Of a stretch of 64,000 nucleotides of DNA, positions 1 through 8,047 are shown one piece after another. Position numbers and translations under genes: made by a program. Numbering within the stretch: the stretch's first letter is position 1; each line of letters starts with the position of its first letter. Under the pieces are notes generated by a model. That model was given only the letters and a program-made list of their open reading frames with translations, was not told the DNA's origin and made no database searches. Source of the stretch: Leptolyngbya sp. FACHB-261 (lineage in GTDB: Bacteria > Cyanobacteriota > Cyanobacteriia > FACHB-261); contig NZ_JACJPL010000015.1 in NCBI RefSeq assembly GCF_014696065.1, forward strand, positions 1-64,000, read 5' to 3'.

Positions 1-1
1 G

Positions 2-493
2 CAGGCGTTGGAGCTGAGACAACGCTTGCTTGGGCAGGACCATCCCGATGTTGCCACTAGCCTCAATAATCTGGCTTTACTTTACGATTCACAGGGCCGC
101 TACAGTGAGGCTGAGCCTTTGTATCTGCAGGCCTTGGAGCTCAGACAACGCTTGCTCGGGCAGGACCATCCCGATGTTGCCACTAGCCTCAATAATCTGG
201 CTGTACTTTACGTCTCACAGGGCCGCTACTCCGAGGCAGAGCCTTTGTTAGTGCAGGCCTTGGAGCTGTATCAACGCTTGCTAGGGCAGGAACATCCCAA
301 TGTTGCCACTAGCCTCAATAATCTAGGCGCTTTTTATGTCGAGCGAAAGCGTTTCAATGATGCTGGACCCTTGTTGGTCAAAGCTCTAGAAATGCGTGAG
401 CGGCTTCTGGGAGCAGAACACCCTGACACAGTTAGAACTCGTCAATGGCTTGAGAGACTTCAGGCTGAGATGGATTCAGAGGAGCACTCATGA
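2..493 (+). CDS. Tetratricopeptide-repeat (kinesin light chain-like) protein, 3' end only
   Basis: The reading frame is open to the left edge, so only the C-terminal ~163 residues are seen. It consists of 42-residue TPR units of the kinesin-light-chain type: QALEL-QRLLGQ-HP-VATSLNNLA-LY-QGRYSEAEPL. The DNA units repeat every 126 bp (starts near 1, 127 and 253) and are almost identical, which points to recent unit duplication. The last unit is more diverged and carries the stop. Such proteins are usually protein-protein scaffolds in cyanobacteria, often fused to NB-ARC or CHAT domains upstream, but that part is outside the window. The TGA stop directly abuts the GTG of the next gene. Confidence 0.9.
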   Translation, partial: QALELRQRLLGQDHPDVATSLNNLALLYDSQGRYSEAEPLYLQALELRQRLLGQDHPDVATSLNNLAVLYVSQGRYSEAEPLLVQALELYQRLLGQEHPNVATSLNNLGAFYVERKRFNDAGPLLVKALEMRERLLGAEHPDTVRTRQWLERLQAEMDSEEHS

Positions 494-753
494 GTGAAAA
501 CGACACGCTATTTTGAAGAGCAAGTATTGCCGAGACGTCCCTATGTTCGCCGAGACGTCCCTATGTTCAGCGAGAATGGTGTGAACGAGCACTGCAAGAA
601 CCTTACCGCCGAGCAATTCAAGCAGATGGTCGGATCAGGCATTGGATCTACATTGCCGAGTTGGGAAAGTATTTGCGAGTCGTCACACTAGAAGACGGAG
701 AAACCGTTCACAACGCTTTCGCTGACCGTAGCTTTAAGGAGAACCAGCCATGA
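494..753 (+). pseudogene. Small conserved cyanobacterial protein disrupted by a 20-bp tandem duplication
   Basis: From GTG 494 the first 19 codons (KTTRYFEEQVLPRRPYV) read normally. A perfect 20-bp tandem duplication (529-548 and 549-568) then shifts the frame, so the frame from 494 ends early at 691 with a nonsense tail. Removing one copy restores a single ORF. It continues QREWCERALQEP, then a GRIRHWIYIAELGKYLRVVTLEDGE-like core, and ends TVHNAFADRSFKENQP at TGA 751-753, about 79 residues. I recognise this as a small protein family common in cyanobacteria and often paired with DUF2283 genes; I do not know its function. The restored stop overlaps the next start (ATGA at 750-753), as in a coupled two-gene unit. 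A toxin-antitoxin role is only a guess. Confidence 0.85.
529..568 (+). repeat. Perfect 20-bp tandem duplication causing a frameshift
   Basis: Two adjacent identical 20-bp copies (529-548, 549-568) lie inside the small gene at 494-753. Twenty is not a multiple of three, so the second copy alone explains the loss of frame. Confidence 0.95.
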
Positions 754-980
754 AATTTCATTACTACCCCGAAACAGATTCTCTTTACATCAGCCTGAGC
801 GAAAAACTCAGTACCGAATCCCAGGAAGTATCTTCAGGTGTTGTCTTAGATTTCGACAGCGACGGTCGCTTAGTCGGCATTGACATTGATCGGGCTAGCC
901 AAACGGTTGATCTCTCCCGTTTGGAAGCAGAAGCATTGCCCCTTCTGTCCGTTTCTCTAGCCAACACCTCCTCACCATAA
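750..980 (+). CDS. DUF2283 family protein
   Basis: A 76-residue protein beginning MKFHYYPETDSLYISLSE, with the DUF2283 pattern: an N-terminal K-x-x-Y-x-x-E-x-D-x-L-Y-I strand, a central SSGVVLDFDSDGRLVGIDIDRAS core, and a short variable tail. The family is small, bacterial and of unknown function, and is often next to another small gene in what look like toxin-antitoxin pairs. The start overlaps the restored stop of the upstream gene by an ATGA junction, and GGAG sits at 738-741. The gene looks intact although its partner is broken. If the pair were a toxin-antitoxin system, an intact second gene with a dead first gene would fit loss of the toxin; this is inference. Confidence 0.85.
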   Translation: MKFHYYPETDSLYISLSEKLSTESQEVSSGVVLDFDSDGRLVGIDIDRASQTVDLSRLEAEALPLLSVSLANTSSP

Positions 981-989
981 GCACCAACA

Positions 990-1139
990 CTGAAAGTCCT
1001 CATCAAAGTGACCTACCACTCAGAAGTGGATATCCTGCATATTGTTATTGACGTTGGTCTAGAGATCCTGAATGCCTCCAAGTTAGCCACGACAACATCT
1101 GCTCACTGTCAGACCCTTCAGATCTGCAACCTCAACTAA
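990..1139 (+). pseudogene. DUF2283 relic with internal deletion
   Basis: In the frame of 990-1139 (possible GTG start at 1008) the translation contains KVTYHSEVDILHIV, resembling the DUF2283 N-terminus. It is followed directly by GLEILNASKLA, resembling the family's C-terminal G-I-E-I-L-x-A-S-K segment. The ~30 residues normally between are missing. It lies just after the intact DUF2283 gene, so it may be a decayed second copy. A 43-residue chance ORF remains possible. Confidence 0.45.
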
Positions 1140-1430
1140 AAACTTCCAGAGCCTACTTGCAAACCTGGCTCGACTAATGTAATTTCAATTTCAGTTCAGT
1201 TGATGAACGCTACCTAGGAACTGTTGTCTCCAGCCCTAGATAGCTGACCCCCAAACTTGCTTAAGGTTTGGAGGCTGAGGAGAGTGTATCACTTGTGATT
1301 CACCCACTAAGGCAGGCGCAGGTACGCTGAACCATTCGCTCTGTGGCTGGTCTTCATCTGAATCGCTAGGGGTAATTCATTAGACGAATTGCCCCTCTCC
1401 TTCCCATACAAGTTTTTGGAGCCATTCGCC
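1140..1430. other. Intergenic region with one hairpin
   Basis: No gene seen. A GC-ended hairpin with 11-bp arms (1368-1378 and 1386-1396, one G-U pair, 7-nt loop) ends just before the small gene starting at 1431. No T-run follows it, so it could equally affect the leader of that gene. Confidence 0.5.
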
Positions 1431-1805
1431 ATGCGTCTAACGCAGGTTTTGCAGCCGCAACTTTGCCTAACCCTCAACAAAATCGCCCAGTATTTAGGCA
1501 TCCCCGAATCAACAATTTGCCGCGTCGAACATTGGCCCCATCAACTCTTTGTGCATCGCAGCGACCGAGGCGGACAATTCGTCAGCTACCGTGCCTTCGC
1601 CGAATGGATCGAAGCCTGCGCCAAAAGCATCCAAGCTTGCGCCAACCTACACGTCCTCGACTGGCTAGGACAAATCATCAAACACGAATGCCAGCGCTTC
1701 CGCTACCCAGAACCCATCATCAACTACTGGCGACAACTCTGGCTCCAACGACAACGAGAACTGCGCACCCCTCCCTCAACACCGATGCAGAGAGAGGGGA
1801 GCTAG
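1431..1805 (+). CDS. Hypothetical protein, possibly with a helix-turn-helix-like segment
   Basis: 124 residues from ATG 1431; the frame also allows a TTG at 1389, inside a hairpin and less likely. The segment from about residue 15 (LTLNKIAQYLGIPESTICRVE) reads like a helix-turn-helix, followed by HQLFVHRSDRGGQFVSYRAFAEWIEACA and a basic, Gln/Arg-rich tail. I do not recognise the family with certainty. A second frame at 1463-1810 is also open but is Arg/Pro/Thr-rich with no recognisable pattern, typical of a shadow. It stands alone between the DUF2283 remnants and the convergent codA. Confidence 0.5.
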   Translation: MRLTQVLQPQLCLTLNKIAQYLGIPESTICRVEHWPHQLFVHRSDRGGQFVSYRAFAEWIEACAKSIQACANLHVLDWLGQIIKHECQRFRYPEPIINYWRQLWLQRQRELRTPPSTPMQREGS

Positions 1806-1853
1806 ATTGACTGCCTGCGTCGTCCCTCTTTTCTTACAAAATGAACCAGCAGG

Positions 1854-3119
1854 CTAAGTCCTAACCGGCACCGACGTCTGAGCAGCCCATTGCGTCTTAG
1901 CTGGCTCAGTCTGCACCAACAACCGTCCCCGCGAGAACACATGCGTTGCCACCGGCTGACGGCGAATCGCATCGAACGGCTCAGTCGCATCCAGAACCAC
2001 TAGATTTGCAGGCTTACCCACAGCAATGCCGTAGCTGTCGCCCAGATTCAACGTCCTGGCTCCATTGGTCGTCACCATATCGAAGCAAGCATCGATTTCA
2101 CTGCGCCCCGTCATCTGGCAGACATGCACCGCCATATGCGCGCAATTGATCATGTTGCCCGTGCCCAGCGAGTACCAGGGGTCCATCACGCAATCGTGCC
2201 CGAGGCTAACATTCAGCCCCGCCGCATTCAGCTCCTTCACCCGCGTCACCCCACGACGCTTGGGATAAGTATCCGTGCGACCCTGAAGCGTAATGTTAAT
2301 CAGCGGGTTGGCAATAAAGTTGATGCCGCTCTTTTGCAAAAAGCCCATCAGCTTGAACGCATAAGCATTGTTATAGGAATGGAAAGCCGTAGTATGGCTA
2401 GCCGTGACCCGCGACCCCATCCCCGTGCGAATCGCGCAAGCCGAAACCACCTCCAAAAAACGCGACTGCTCATCATCAATCTCATCGCAGTGGATATCGA
2501 TCAGCCGGTCATACTGCTGCGCCAACTCAAAAATGCGATGCACCGAGCGCACCCCATCCTCACGCGTCAACTCATAGTGAGGAATGCCACCCACCACATC
2601 CGCGCCCAGTTTCAGCGACTCTTCCATCAGAGCTTCATTCTGCGGCGCACCATAAAGCCCATCCTGCGGAAACGCCACAACCTGAAGCGTGATCCAGTCT
2701 TTAACTTCCTCGCGCAACTCTAACAGTGCTTGCAGTGCAATCAGCTTCGGCTCACTAACATCCGCATGGGAGCGCACAAACAGAACCCCCTGCGCCGCCT
2801 GCTGCTTCAGCACTTCTCGGGCCCTGTCTTTCACATCCTTGAGACTGAGAGTCTGCTTATACTCGCCCCAAATCTGAATGCCTTCAAACAAAACCCCACT
2901 CTGGTTCCAGCGAGGCTGACCCGCCGTAAAGGCAGAATCCAGGTGAATATGCGATTCTACAAAAGGCGCAGTGACCAATTTGCCCTGCACATCGAACTCT
3001 TGAGTCGCAGAACCTTCAATCGCCGGTTCGATACAGACAATTTGCCCCTGACTCAGCGCAATATCTAACAGAGCAGACGTATCTTTCAGCGCGCAACGCC
3101 GCAATAAGACATCGTACAC
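1854..3119 (-). CDS. codA: Cytosine deaminase (amidohydrolase superfamily)
   Basis: 421 residues, matching the usual length of CodA, which converts cytosine to uracil and ammonia in pyrimidine salvage. Metal and catalytic residues line up with the E. coli enzyme at a constant offset of four: H57 and H59 (ESHIHLD), H210 and E213 (DIHCDEIDDEQSRF), H242 (SHTTAFHSYN) and D309 (GHDCVMDPWY). One difference is C310 where E. coli has D314, a residue linked to substrate choice, so a related pterin, isoguanine or creatinine-type substrate is possible. The start is GTG with GGAG about 12 nt upstream. The gene stands alone, reading away from the ccm operon. Confidence 0.88.
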   Translation of the reverse strand: MYDVLLRRCALKDTSALLDIALSQGQIVCIEPAIEGSATQEFDVQGKLVTAPFVESHIHLDSAFTAGQPRWNQSGVLFEGIQIWGEYKQTLSLKDVKDRAREVLKQQAAQGVLFVRSHADVSEPKLIALQALLELREEVKDWITLQVVAFPQDGLYGAPQNEALMEESLKLGADVVGGIPHYELTREDGVRSVHRIFELAQQYDRLIDIHCDEIDDEQSRFLEVVSACAIRTGMGSRVTASHTTAFHSYNNAYAFKLMGFLQKSGINFIANPLINITLQGRTDTYPKRRGVTRVKELNAAGLNVSLGHDCVMDPWYSLGTGNMINCAHMAVHVCQMTGRSEIDACFDMVTTNGARTLNLGDSYGIAVGKPANLVVLDATEPFDAIRRQPVATHVFSRGRLLVQTEPAKTQWAAQTSVPVRT

Positions 3120-3587
3120 AGACAGCTATCTCCAACTGGGGTGCCGGTTCCTTAAGTCTCACAGATAGTTCTACAGATCTGTGCTGCTGCAGACTTTACC
3201 GAGCAAAACCCCTTGTCTGAATGACCAATATATGCACTCAGATGTGGATTTAGAACCCGCATCTGAGCACATTGATTCAGTGCTTTACATTTTCTTAATT
3301 TTTGTAAGCGGCAGCCACGAGGGGGCGTTGAGAAGCAATATATTACTTTTGTTAATGGTCTCGATTAAAAGGCATCATGCCAAGTAATGTTGTCAAGGCG
3401 TCCGCATTGCCCTATTGTTTAGTTTAGAGACCCCGGCTCTTTCGACTTTAATCGTAGAGTTGGAAAGGATTAAAGTAGGGGATTGGTAAGCTTTTTTGCC
3501 AAGTTTTTCTCAATAAAGCTACAGGCTCTATTGTGTCACTAGTGTGACGTTTTATTGTGACGCTTTCAAGCCGTTTGGAGGTTCAGG
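3120..3587. promoter_or_regulatory. Divergent codA/ccm upstream region with inverted repeats
   Basis: About 470 bp without a convincing gene; it must hold the ccm operon promoter. Visible elements are a perfect 9-bp inverted repeat ACTTTAATC (3445-3453) and GATTAAAGT (3468-3476) with a 14-bp gap. Another cluster has GTCAC (3535-3539), inverted GTGAC (3544-3548) and a further GTGAC (3557-3561), containing the palindrome CACTAGTG (3537-3544). These look like protein-binding sites, but I cannot assign a regulator. The ccmK ribosome site GGAGG is at 3577-3581. Confidence 0.5.
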
Positions 3588-3896
3588 ATGGCAGTTGCTG
3601 TTGGAATGATTGAAACGAAAGGTTTCCCCTGTGTGGTGGAAGCTGCAGACGCAATGGTCAAAGCAGCTCGTGTCACATTGGTCGGATACGAAAAAATTGG
3701 TAGCGGACGAGTCACTGTGATCGTGCGCGGCGATGTCTCTGAAGTACAGGCATCCGTAGCTGCAGGTGTGGAATCGGTCAAACGTGTGTTTGGCGGCGAA
3801 GTTCTCTCAACCCACATCATTGCTCGTCCTCACGAAAACCTCGAGTTTGTTCTGCCCATTCGCTACAACGAAGAAGTTGAACAATTCCGAATGTAG
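3588..3896 (+). CDS. ccmK: Carboxysome shell protein CcmK (CcmK1-like)
   Basis: 102 residues, a single BMC-H domain that forms hexamers tiling the flat facets of the beta-carboxysome shell. Family motifs include [20 protein letters not shown], the near-invariant [22 protein letters not shown] pore region and [12 protein letters not shown] near the C-terminus. The ending VEQFRM and the MIET start resemble CcmK1 more than CcmK2, but the paralogue number is a judgement from memory. First gene of the ccm operon, with GGAGG 7 bp before the ATG. The 69-bp gap to the next ccmK has its own AGGAG. Confidence 0.95.
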   Translation: MAVAVGMIETKGFPCVVEAADAMVKAARVTLVGYEKIGSGRVTVIVRGDVSEVQASVAAGVESVKRVFGGEVLSTHIIARPHENLEFVLPIRYNEEVEQFRM

Positions 3897-3965
3897 GAGG
3901 GTTTATACTCTTCTCGCAGTTTACTTCCAGAAATCAGTTAACGCGTTTATTTAGGAGCAAAAAAA

Positions 3966-4313
3966 ATGGCAATTGCAGTTGGTATGGTCGAAACTCTCGG
4001 TTTCCCCTGTGTGGTAGAAGCCGCAGACGCGATGGTTAAGGCAGCTCGTGTAACCCTAGTGGGCTACGAGAAGATTGGCAGCGGTCGCGTAACTGTAATC
4101 GTGCGGGGTGACGTGTCCGAAGTGCAAGCTTCCGTTGCCGCTGGTATTGAGTCTGTGAAGCGCGTGAACGGTGGTCAAATGCTATCGCACCACATCATCG
4201 CTCGTCCCCACGAGAACCTCGAGTACGTGCTGCCCATCCGCTACACCGACGACGTTGCTCAGTTCCGTGAAGGCAGTGGCCCCATGACCCGCGCCAGCTA
4301 TACCAGACCATAG
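3966..4313 (+). CDS. ccmK: Carboxysome shell protein CcmK with C-terminal extension (CcmK2-like)
   Basis: 115 residues: a second BMC-H hexamer protein, nearly identical to the first through the central region. It has MVETLGFP near the start and [27 protein letters not shown], then a 15-residue basic tail ([15 protein letters not shown]) that the first copy lacks. The pair can form mixed or separate hexamers; both types are normally needed for a closed shell. The DNA of the two copies has drifted mostly at third codon positions, so the duplication is old and protein-level selection is strong. Likely co-transcribed with ccmL, which starts 17 bp after its stop. Confidence 0.95.
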   Translation: MAIAVGMVETLGFPCVVEAADAMVKAARVTLVGYEKIGSGRVTVIVRGDVSEVQASVAAGIESVKRVNGGQMLSHHIIARPHENLEYVLPIRYTDDVAQFREGSGPMTRASYTRP

Positions 4314-4329
4314 GACTCCCTAGGACCTA

Positions 4330-4632
4330 ATGCAAATTGCTAGGGTTTGTGGCACGGTTGTCAGTACCCAGAAAGAACCCAGCCTTAGAGGAGTCAAACT
4401 ACTTCTGCTGCAATTCATTGATGAAGAAGGGCAACCTTTGCCAGGGTATGAAGTTGCAGCAGATAACGTTGGAGCAGGCTTTGATGAATGGGTATTGGTC
4501 ACTCGTGGCAGCGCTGCTCGTCAGACTTCTGAGGGGACACCACGTCCCCTAGATGCTGCCGTAGTCGGCATTATTGACACGGTAAATATTGAGAATCGCC
4601 TTCTCTACAGCAAGCGGGACGAGTATCGCTAG
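4330..4632 (+). CDS. ccmL: Carboxysome vertex protein CcmL
   Basis: 100 residues, EutN/CcmL (BMC-P) family; forms pentamers that cap the twelve vertices of the shell. Matches include MQIARVCGTVVSTQKEPSLRG at the start, D-N-V-G-A-G near residue 45, WVLVTRGSAAR and DAAVVGIIDTV near the end. Length is typical. Its fixed position between ccmK and ccmM supports the call. Confidence 0.95.
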   Translation: MQIARVCGTVVSTQKEPSLRGVKLLLLQFIDEEGQPLPGYEVAADNVGAGFDEWVLVTRGSAARQTSEGTPRPLDAAVVGIIDTVNIENRLLYSKRDEYR

Positions 4633-4731
4633 CTCTGAGCTGAGTTGGCTCAGATATAAGCACCTAATCCGCCTTTTTTGCTCCAACTTTGACTGTTTGC
4701 ATTACGTTTTCAGCGACGAGGAAGTTTGTTT

Positions 4732-6459
4732 ATGGTAGGCCGTGCCACTGCTGCCACTGCTGCCCCCCCGACCCCCTGGTCGAAGACTTTGGCAGAGCCC
4801 CAAATTGATAGCAGTGCTTATATTCACCCGTTCTCAAACATCATTGGCGATGTGCATATCGGCCCAGATGTTTTAGTCGCACCGGGGACTTCAATTCGAG
4901 CCGATGAAGGCAGCCCTTTCTACATTGGTGAGGGCACAAACTTACAAGATGGCTGCGTGATTCATGGCCTAGAGCAAGGCCGAGTCGTCGGGGACGATCA
5001 GAAGCAGTATTCCGTTTGGGTTGGCCAAGATGCTTCGATTGCCCACATGGCTCTGATTCATGGTCCAGCCTATGTAGGTGACCACTGTTTTATTGGCTTC
5101 CGGTCCACTATTTTCAATGCGCGTGTTGGTAAAGGCTGCGTCGTAATGATGCATGCCCTGATCCAGGATGTAGAAATTCCACCTGGAAAATACATTGCCT
5201 CTGGCTCAATTATCACTACGCAGCAACAGGCCGATCGGCTGCCCGATGCGCAAGAGGAAGATACACACTTCAGCAAGCACGTCTCGGGTATCAACGATGC
5301 TCTGCGCATGGGTTATCGCTGCGCCGAGAACATTGCCTGCATCGCGCCAATTCGTGATGAGATCGAACCTCCTAGCAGCAATACTCCTAGCACTAGCAGC
5401 AATAACAGCATGGGCAATTACTCTTCGAACACTGGCTTAGGTGAAGGAATCGTTGAGCAGGTGCGTTCACTGCTCAGTCAGGGCTATCGCATTGGCACCG
5501 AACATGCCGACGCTCGCCGTTTTCAAACCAGTTCCTGGCAGAGCTGCACACCTGTTCAGTCCACCCGGGAGTCGGAGGTGCTGTCAGAGTTGCAGGCTTG
5601 CCTGAACGAGCACAGCGGTGAGTACGTACGTTTGATTGGCATTGACTCCAAAGCCAAGCGTCGCGTCCTGGAGCAAATCATCCAGAAGCCTAATGGTCCA
5701 GTCAGCAAGATTGCAGTCACGAAGGTTGGCAATCAGTCTTCTGGTAATCAGTCTGCGGGTTACTCCTCTAGCAATGGCAGCTCTAGTAGCTCCAGCAATG
5801 GCCACCGCGGTGGTCTAAGCGGTGAAGTGGTGGACAAGGTGCGTTCGCTGCTCGGTCAGGGCTATCGCGTTGGCGCTGAGGTGGCTGATGTCCGTCGCTT
5901 CCGCAGCAGCTCTTGGACCAGTGTGTCTATTCAAGGCAGCCGAGAGTCCGAAGTGCTATCTGCCCTCGAAGCCTGCTTGGGTGAGCATGCTGGGGAGTAC
6001 GTGCGGATAATCGGCATCGACCCCAAAGCCAAGCGTCGCGTGCTTGAGCAAATCATTCAGCACCCTGGTTCTCCAGCGACCCAAGCTTCGAGTTCCCCTA
6101 GCTCAAGCCAAGGGACACCCAGCCCAGCCAGCAGTTCCTACTCGTCCAGCAGCTCCTACTCGTCCAGCAGTTCCTACTCCGCCCCCGCCCGCACCAGCTT
6201 GAGCGGTGAAGTGGTGGACAAGGTGCGTTCGCTGCTCGGTCAGGGCTATCGCGTTGGCGCTGAGGTGGCTGATGTCCGTCGCTTCCGCAGCAGCTCTTGG
6301 ACCAGTGTGTCTATTCAAGGCAGCCGGGAGTCCGAAGTGCTATCTGCCCTCGAAGCCTGCTTGAGTGAGCATGCTGGGGAGTACGTGCGGATAATCGGCA
6401 TCGACCCCAAAGCCAAGCGTCGTGTCCTCGAGCAAATCATCCAACAACCGACGAAGTGA
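4732..6459 (+). CDS. ccmM: Carboxysome assembly protein CcmM: gamma-carbonic anhydrase domain plus three Rubisco-small-subunit-like repeats
   Basis: 575 residues from ATG 4732, with GAGGAAG at 4718-4724; an in-frame TTG at 4726 is less likely. Residues ~1-205 form a left-handed beta-helix gamma-CA domain with Zn ligands H78, H105 and H110 and the cysteine pair C197/C203. These fit the pattern of catalytically active CcmM (T. elongatus H75, H102, H107, C194, C200). Three SSUL modules follow at about 235-318, 363-443 and 491-571, joined by Ser-rich linkers; they condense Rubisco. SSUL1 alone keeps the redox cysteine pair 18 residues apart (C272, C290). SSUL2 and SSUL3 are ~97% identical in DNA. 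Met227 just before SSUL1 is a candidate internal start for the short CcmM form, without a clear ribosome site. Confidence 0.96.
   Translation: MVGRATAATAAPPTPWSKTLAEPQIDSSAYIHPFSNIIGDVHIGPDVLVAPGTSIRADEGSPFYIGEGTNLQDGCVIHGLEQGRVVGDDQKQYSVWVGQDASIAHMALIHGPAYVGDHCFIGFRSTIFNARVGKGCVVMMHALIQDVEIPPGKYIASGSIITTQQQADRLPDAQEEDTHFSKHVSGINDALRMGYRCAENIACIAPIRDEIEPPSSNTPSTSSNNSMGNYSSNTGLGEGIVEQVRSLLSQGYRIGTEHADARRFQTSSWQSCTPVQSTRESEVLSELQACLNEHSGEYVRLIGIDSKAKRRVLEQIIQKPNGPVSKIAVTKVGNQSSGNQSAGYSSSNGSSSSSSNGHRGGLSGEVVDKVRSLLGQGYRVGAEVADVRRFRSSSWTSVSIQGSRESEVLSALEACLGEHAGEYVRIIGIDPKAKRRVLEQIIQHPGSPATQASSSPSSSQGTPSPASSSYSSSSSYSSSSSYSAPARTSLSGEVVDKVRSLLGQGYRVGAEVADVRRFRSSSWTSVSIQGSRESEVLSALEACLSEHAGEYVRIIGIDPKAKRRVLEQIIQQPTK
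5818..6444 (+). repeat. Near-identical ~243-bp repeats inside ccmM (SSUL2 and SSUL3)
   Basis: 5818-6060 and 6202-6444 differ at only about six positions, most of them silent or conservative. The first SSUL module is clearly more diverged, so this is a recent duplication or gene conversion. Confidence 0.9.
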
Positions 6460-6571
6460 CCTGATTGAAGTGTTCTGTCGTCCGTTGGTTAGACGTGGCT
6501 GTTGGCGTCTTCAGGGCTGAGCACAGCCAGAGCACCCCGTTAGGATCCTCTCCTCAGCCCCCAAGTTCCCG

Positions 6572-7297
6572 ATGTCCATGCCTTTGCGCCCCCTGCAACT
6601 TCCCAGTGATCCGCGTTCCTACATCAGTGGGGATGTCACGGTAGATCCAAGTGTCGGGATTGCTCCGGGTGTCATGATTCAAGCGGCTCCCAATAGCCGG
6701 ATTGTGATCGCAGCAGGGGTTTGCATTGGTATGGGCTCGGTTTTGCATGCCCGTGAGGGCACGTTGGTCATTGAAGCGGGTGCGACCTTAGGGGCGGGGG
6801 TTTTGGTCGTTGGACAGAGCAAAATCGGCGCCAACGCCTGTATCGGCTCGGCCACTACGATCATCAACAGCTCAGTCGCAGCAGGCGAGGTGGTCCCACC
6901 GGGTTCGCTAATTGGCGATACCAGCCGTCAGCTCAAAGTGATAGCGCCTGTGGCCAATGGAGTTGTGGCCGCTGAGGTCATAGCTGATAAAGGGGCGTCT
7001 GCATCTCAGCCTTCGGAATCTCAGCCTTTAGAGCAATTAGAGCAAAAAGATTCCGAGCCAGAAGATGCTGATAGTTCTGACAGCTCTGACAACTCTGACA
7101 GTTCTTTGAATGGCACCGGACCGGCACCGACCCCAGCGCCCAAGCCTAATTCAGACCCTGAGAAAACTCCATCAGCACCTGAGGGCGCTCCTGCCCGCAA
7201 GGTCTATGGAGAAGACCACGTCAATCGAATCCTGGGCAAAATTTTTACCCATCGGCAGATCACCAGCCATACAACCAAGGACAATGAGTCATCCTAA
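6572..7297 (+). CDS. ccmN: Carboxysome adaptor protein CcmN
   Basis: 241 residues. The N-terminal ~120 residues are a hexapeptide-repeat beta-helix (GDVTVDPSVGIAPGVMI and similar turns) that binds CcmM. A long disordered Ser/Asp/Pro-rich linker follows (residues ~145-205). Near the C-terminus is an amphipathic encapsulation peptide, about residues 208-228, beginning KVYGEDHVNRILGKIF, which docks to CcmK shell protein. This three-part plan is diagnostic of CcmN, linking Rubisco/CcmM cargo to the shell. It lies 112 bp after ccmM. The peptide is followed by a short hydrophilic tail (HTTKDNESS), slightly longer than the peptide-terminated form I recall. Confidence 0.93.
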   Translation: MSMPLRPLQLPSDPRSYISGDVTVDPSVGIAPGVMIQAAPNSRIVIAAGVCIGMGSVLHAREGTLVIEAGATLGAGVLVVGQSKIGANACIGSATTIINSSVAAGEVVPPGSLIGDTSRQLKVIAPVANGVVAAEVIADKGASASQPSESQPLEQLEQKDSEPEDADSSDSSDNSDSSLNGTGPAPTPAPKPNSDPEKTPSAPEGAPARKVYGEDHVNRILGKIFTHRQITSHTTKDNESS

Positions 7298-7327
7298 GAG
7301 TGGAAGCTCGGTGGTACATGGGTCCAT

Positions 7328-8047
7328 ATGGAAAGCGCACTAGGGTTAGTTGAGACACGCAGTTTCCCAGCAATTGTGGGAACTGCTGACATGATGCTGA
7401 AGTCAGCAGGGGTCACGCTGGTTGGCTTTGAGAAGATTCGGAGCGGTTACTGCACCGCAATTGTAAGGGGCGGTATTGCTGACGTTCGCTTGGCAGTCCA
7501 AGCAGGAGCCGAGACTGCTGAGCAGTTCGGTCAGTTGGTTTCTACCTTGGTTATTCCCCGACCAATGCCCAACTTAGAAGTGGTTCTGCCCATCAATAGT
7601 CGCCTTTCCCAACTGGCTCAGACCCAGGGCTACTCACGGTTGAGCAATCATGCCATCGGTCTGCTGGAGACACGCGGCTTTCCAGCGATGGTAGGCGCTT
7701 CTGATGCCATGCTCAAGGCAGCAGATGTCGAGTTGATTGCCTACGAAACGATCGGCGATGCCCTATGCACGGCGATTATCCGAGGAACCGTGGCTAATGT
7801 GGCCGTGGCGGTGGAAGCAGGCATGTATGAAGCAGAACGCATCGGCGATTTGCATGCGGTGATGGTTATTCCCCGCCCTCTGGACGATCTCGATCAGGCT
7901 CTACCCGTAGCAGCTGCATGGCTGCAACAACAACCGCAACCTCTGACGATTCCCATGCCCGTCTTGCAACTCGAGCAAGAGAAAGAGCTGGTGCGGCTAC
8001 CCGAACTGGACCAAAAGTTACTCGATCCCGAAGGCCCAAGGCGTTAA
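7328..8047 (+). CDS. ccmO: Carboxysome shell protein CcmO (tandem BMC domains)
   Basis: 239 residues with two BMC domains, at about residues 3-95 (ALGLVETRSFPAIVGTADMM) and 107-200 (AIGLLETRGFPAMVGASDAM), then a Gln/Pro/Glu-rich tail. Two fused BMC domains form a pseudohexameric trimer at shell facets or edges; CcmO is essential for shell closure in model strains. It starts 30 bp after ccmN, so it is the last gene of a six-gene ccm operon. In some cyanobacteria ccmO lies elsewhere; here it is in place. Confidence 0.93.
   Translation: MESALGLVETRSFPAIVGTADMMLKSAGVTLVGFEKIRSGYCTAIVRGGIADVRLAVQAGAETAEQFGQLVSTLVIPRPMPNLEVVLPINSRLSQLAQTQGYSRLSNHAIGLLETRGFPAMVGASDAMLKAADVELIAYETIGDALCTAIIRGTVANVAVAVEAGMYEAERIGDLHAVMVIPRPLDDLDQALPVAAAWLQQQPQPLTIPMPVLQLEQEKELVRLPELDQKLLDPEGPRR

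Noticed and set aside
1463-1810. Second open frame overlapping the hypothetical gene at 1431
   Set aside because: Arg/Thr/Pro-rich translation without family features; a shadow of the other frame.
3181-3387. 68-codon ORF in the ccm upstream region
   Set aside because: No family pattern, no ribosome site, and it lies in what must be the ccm promoter region.
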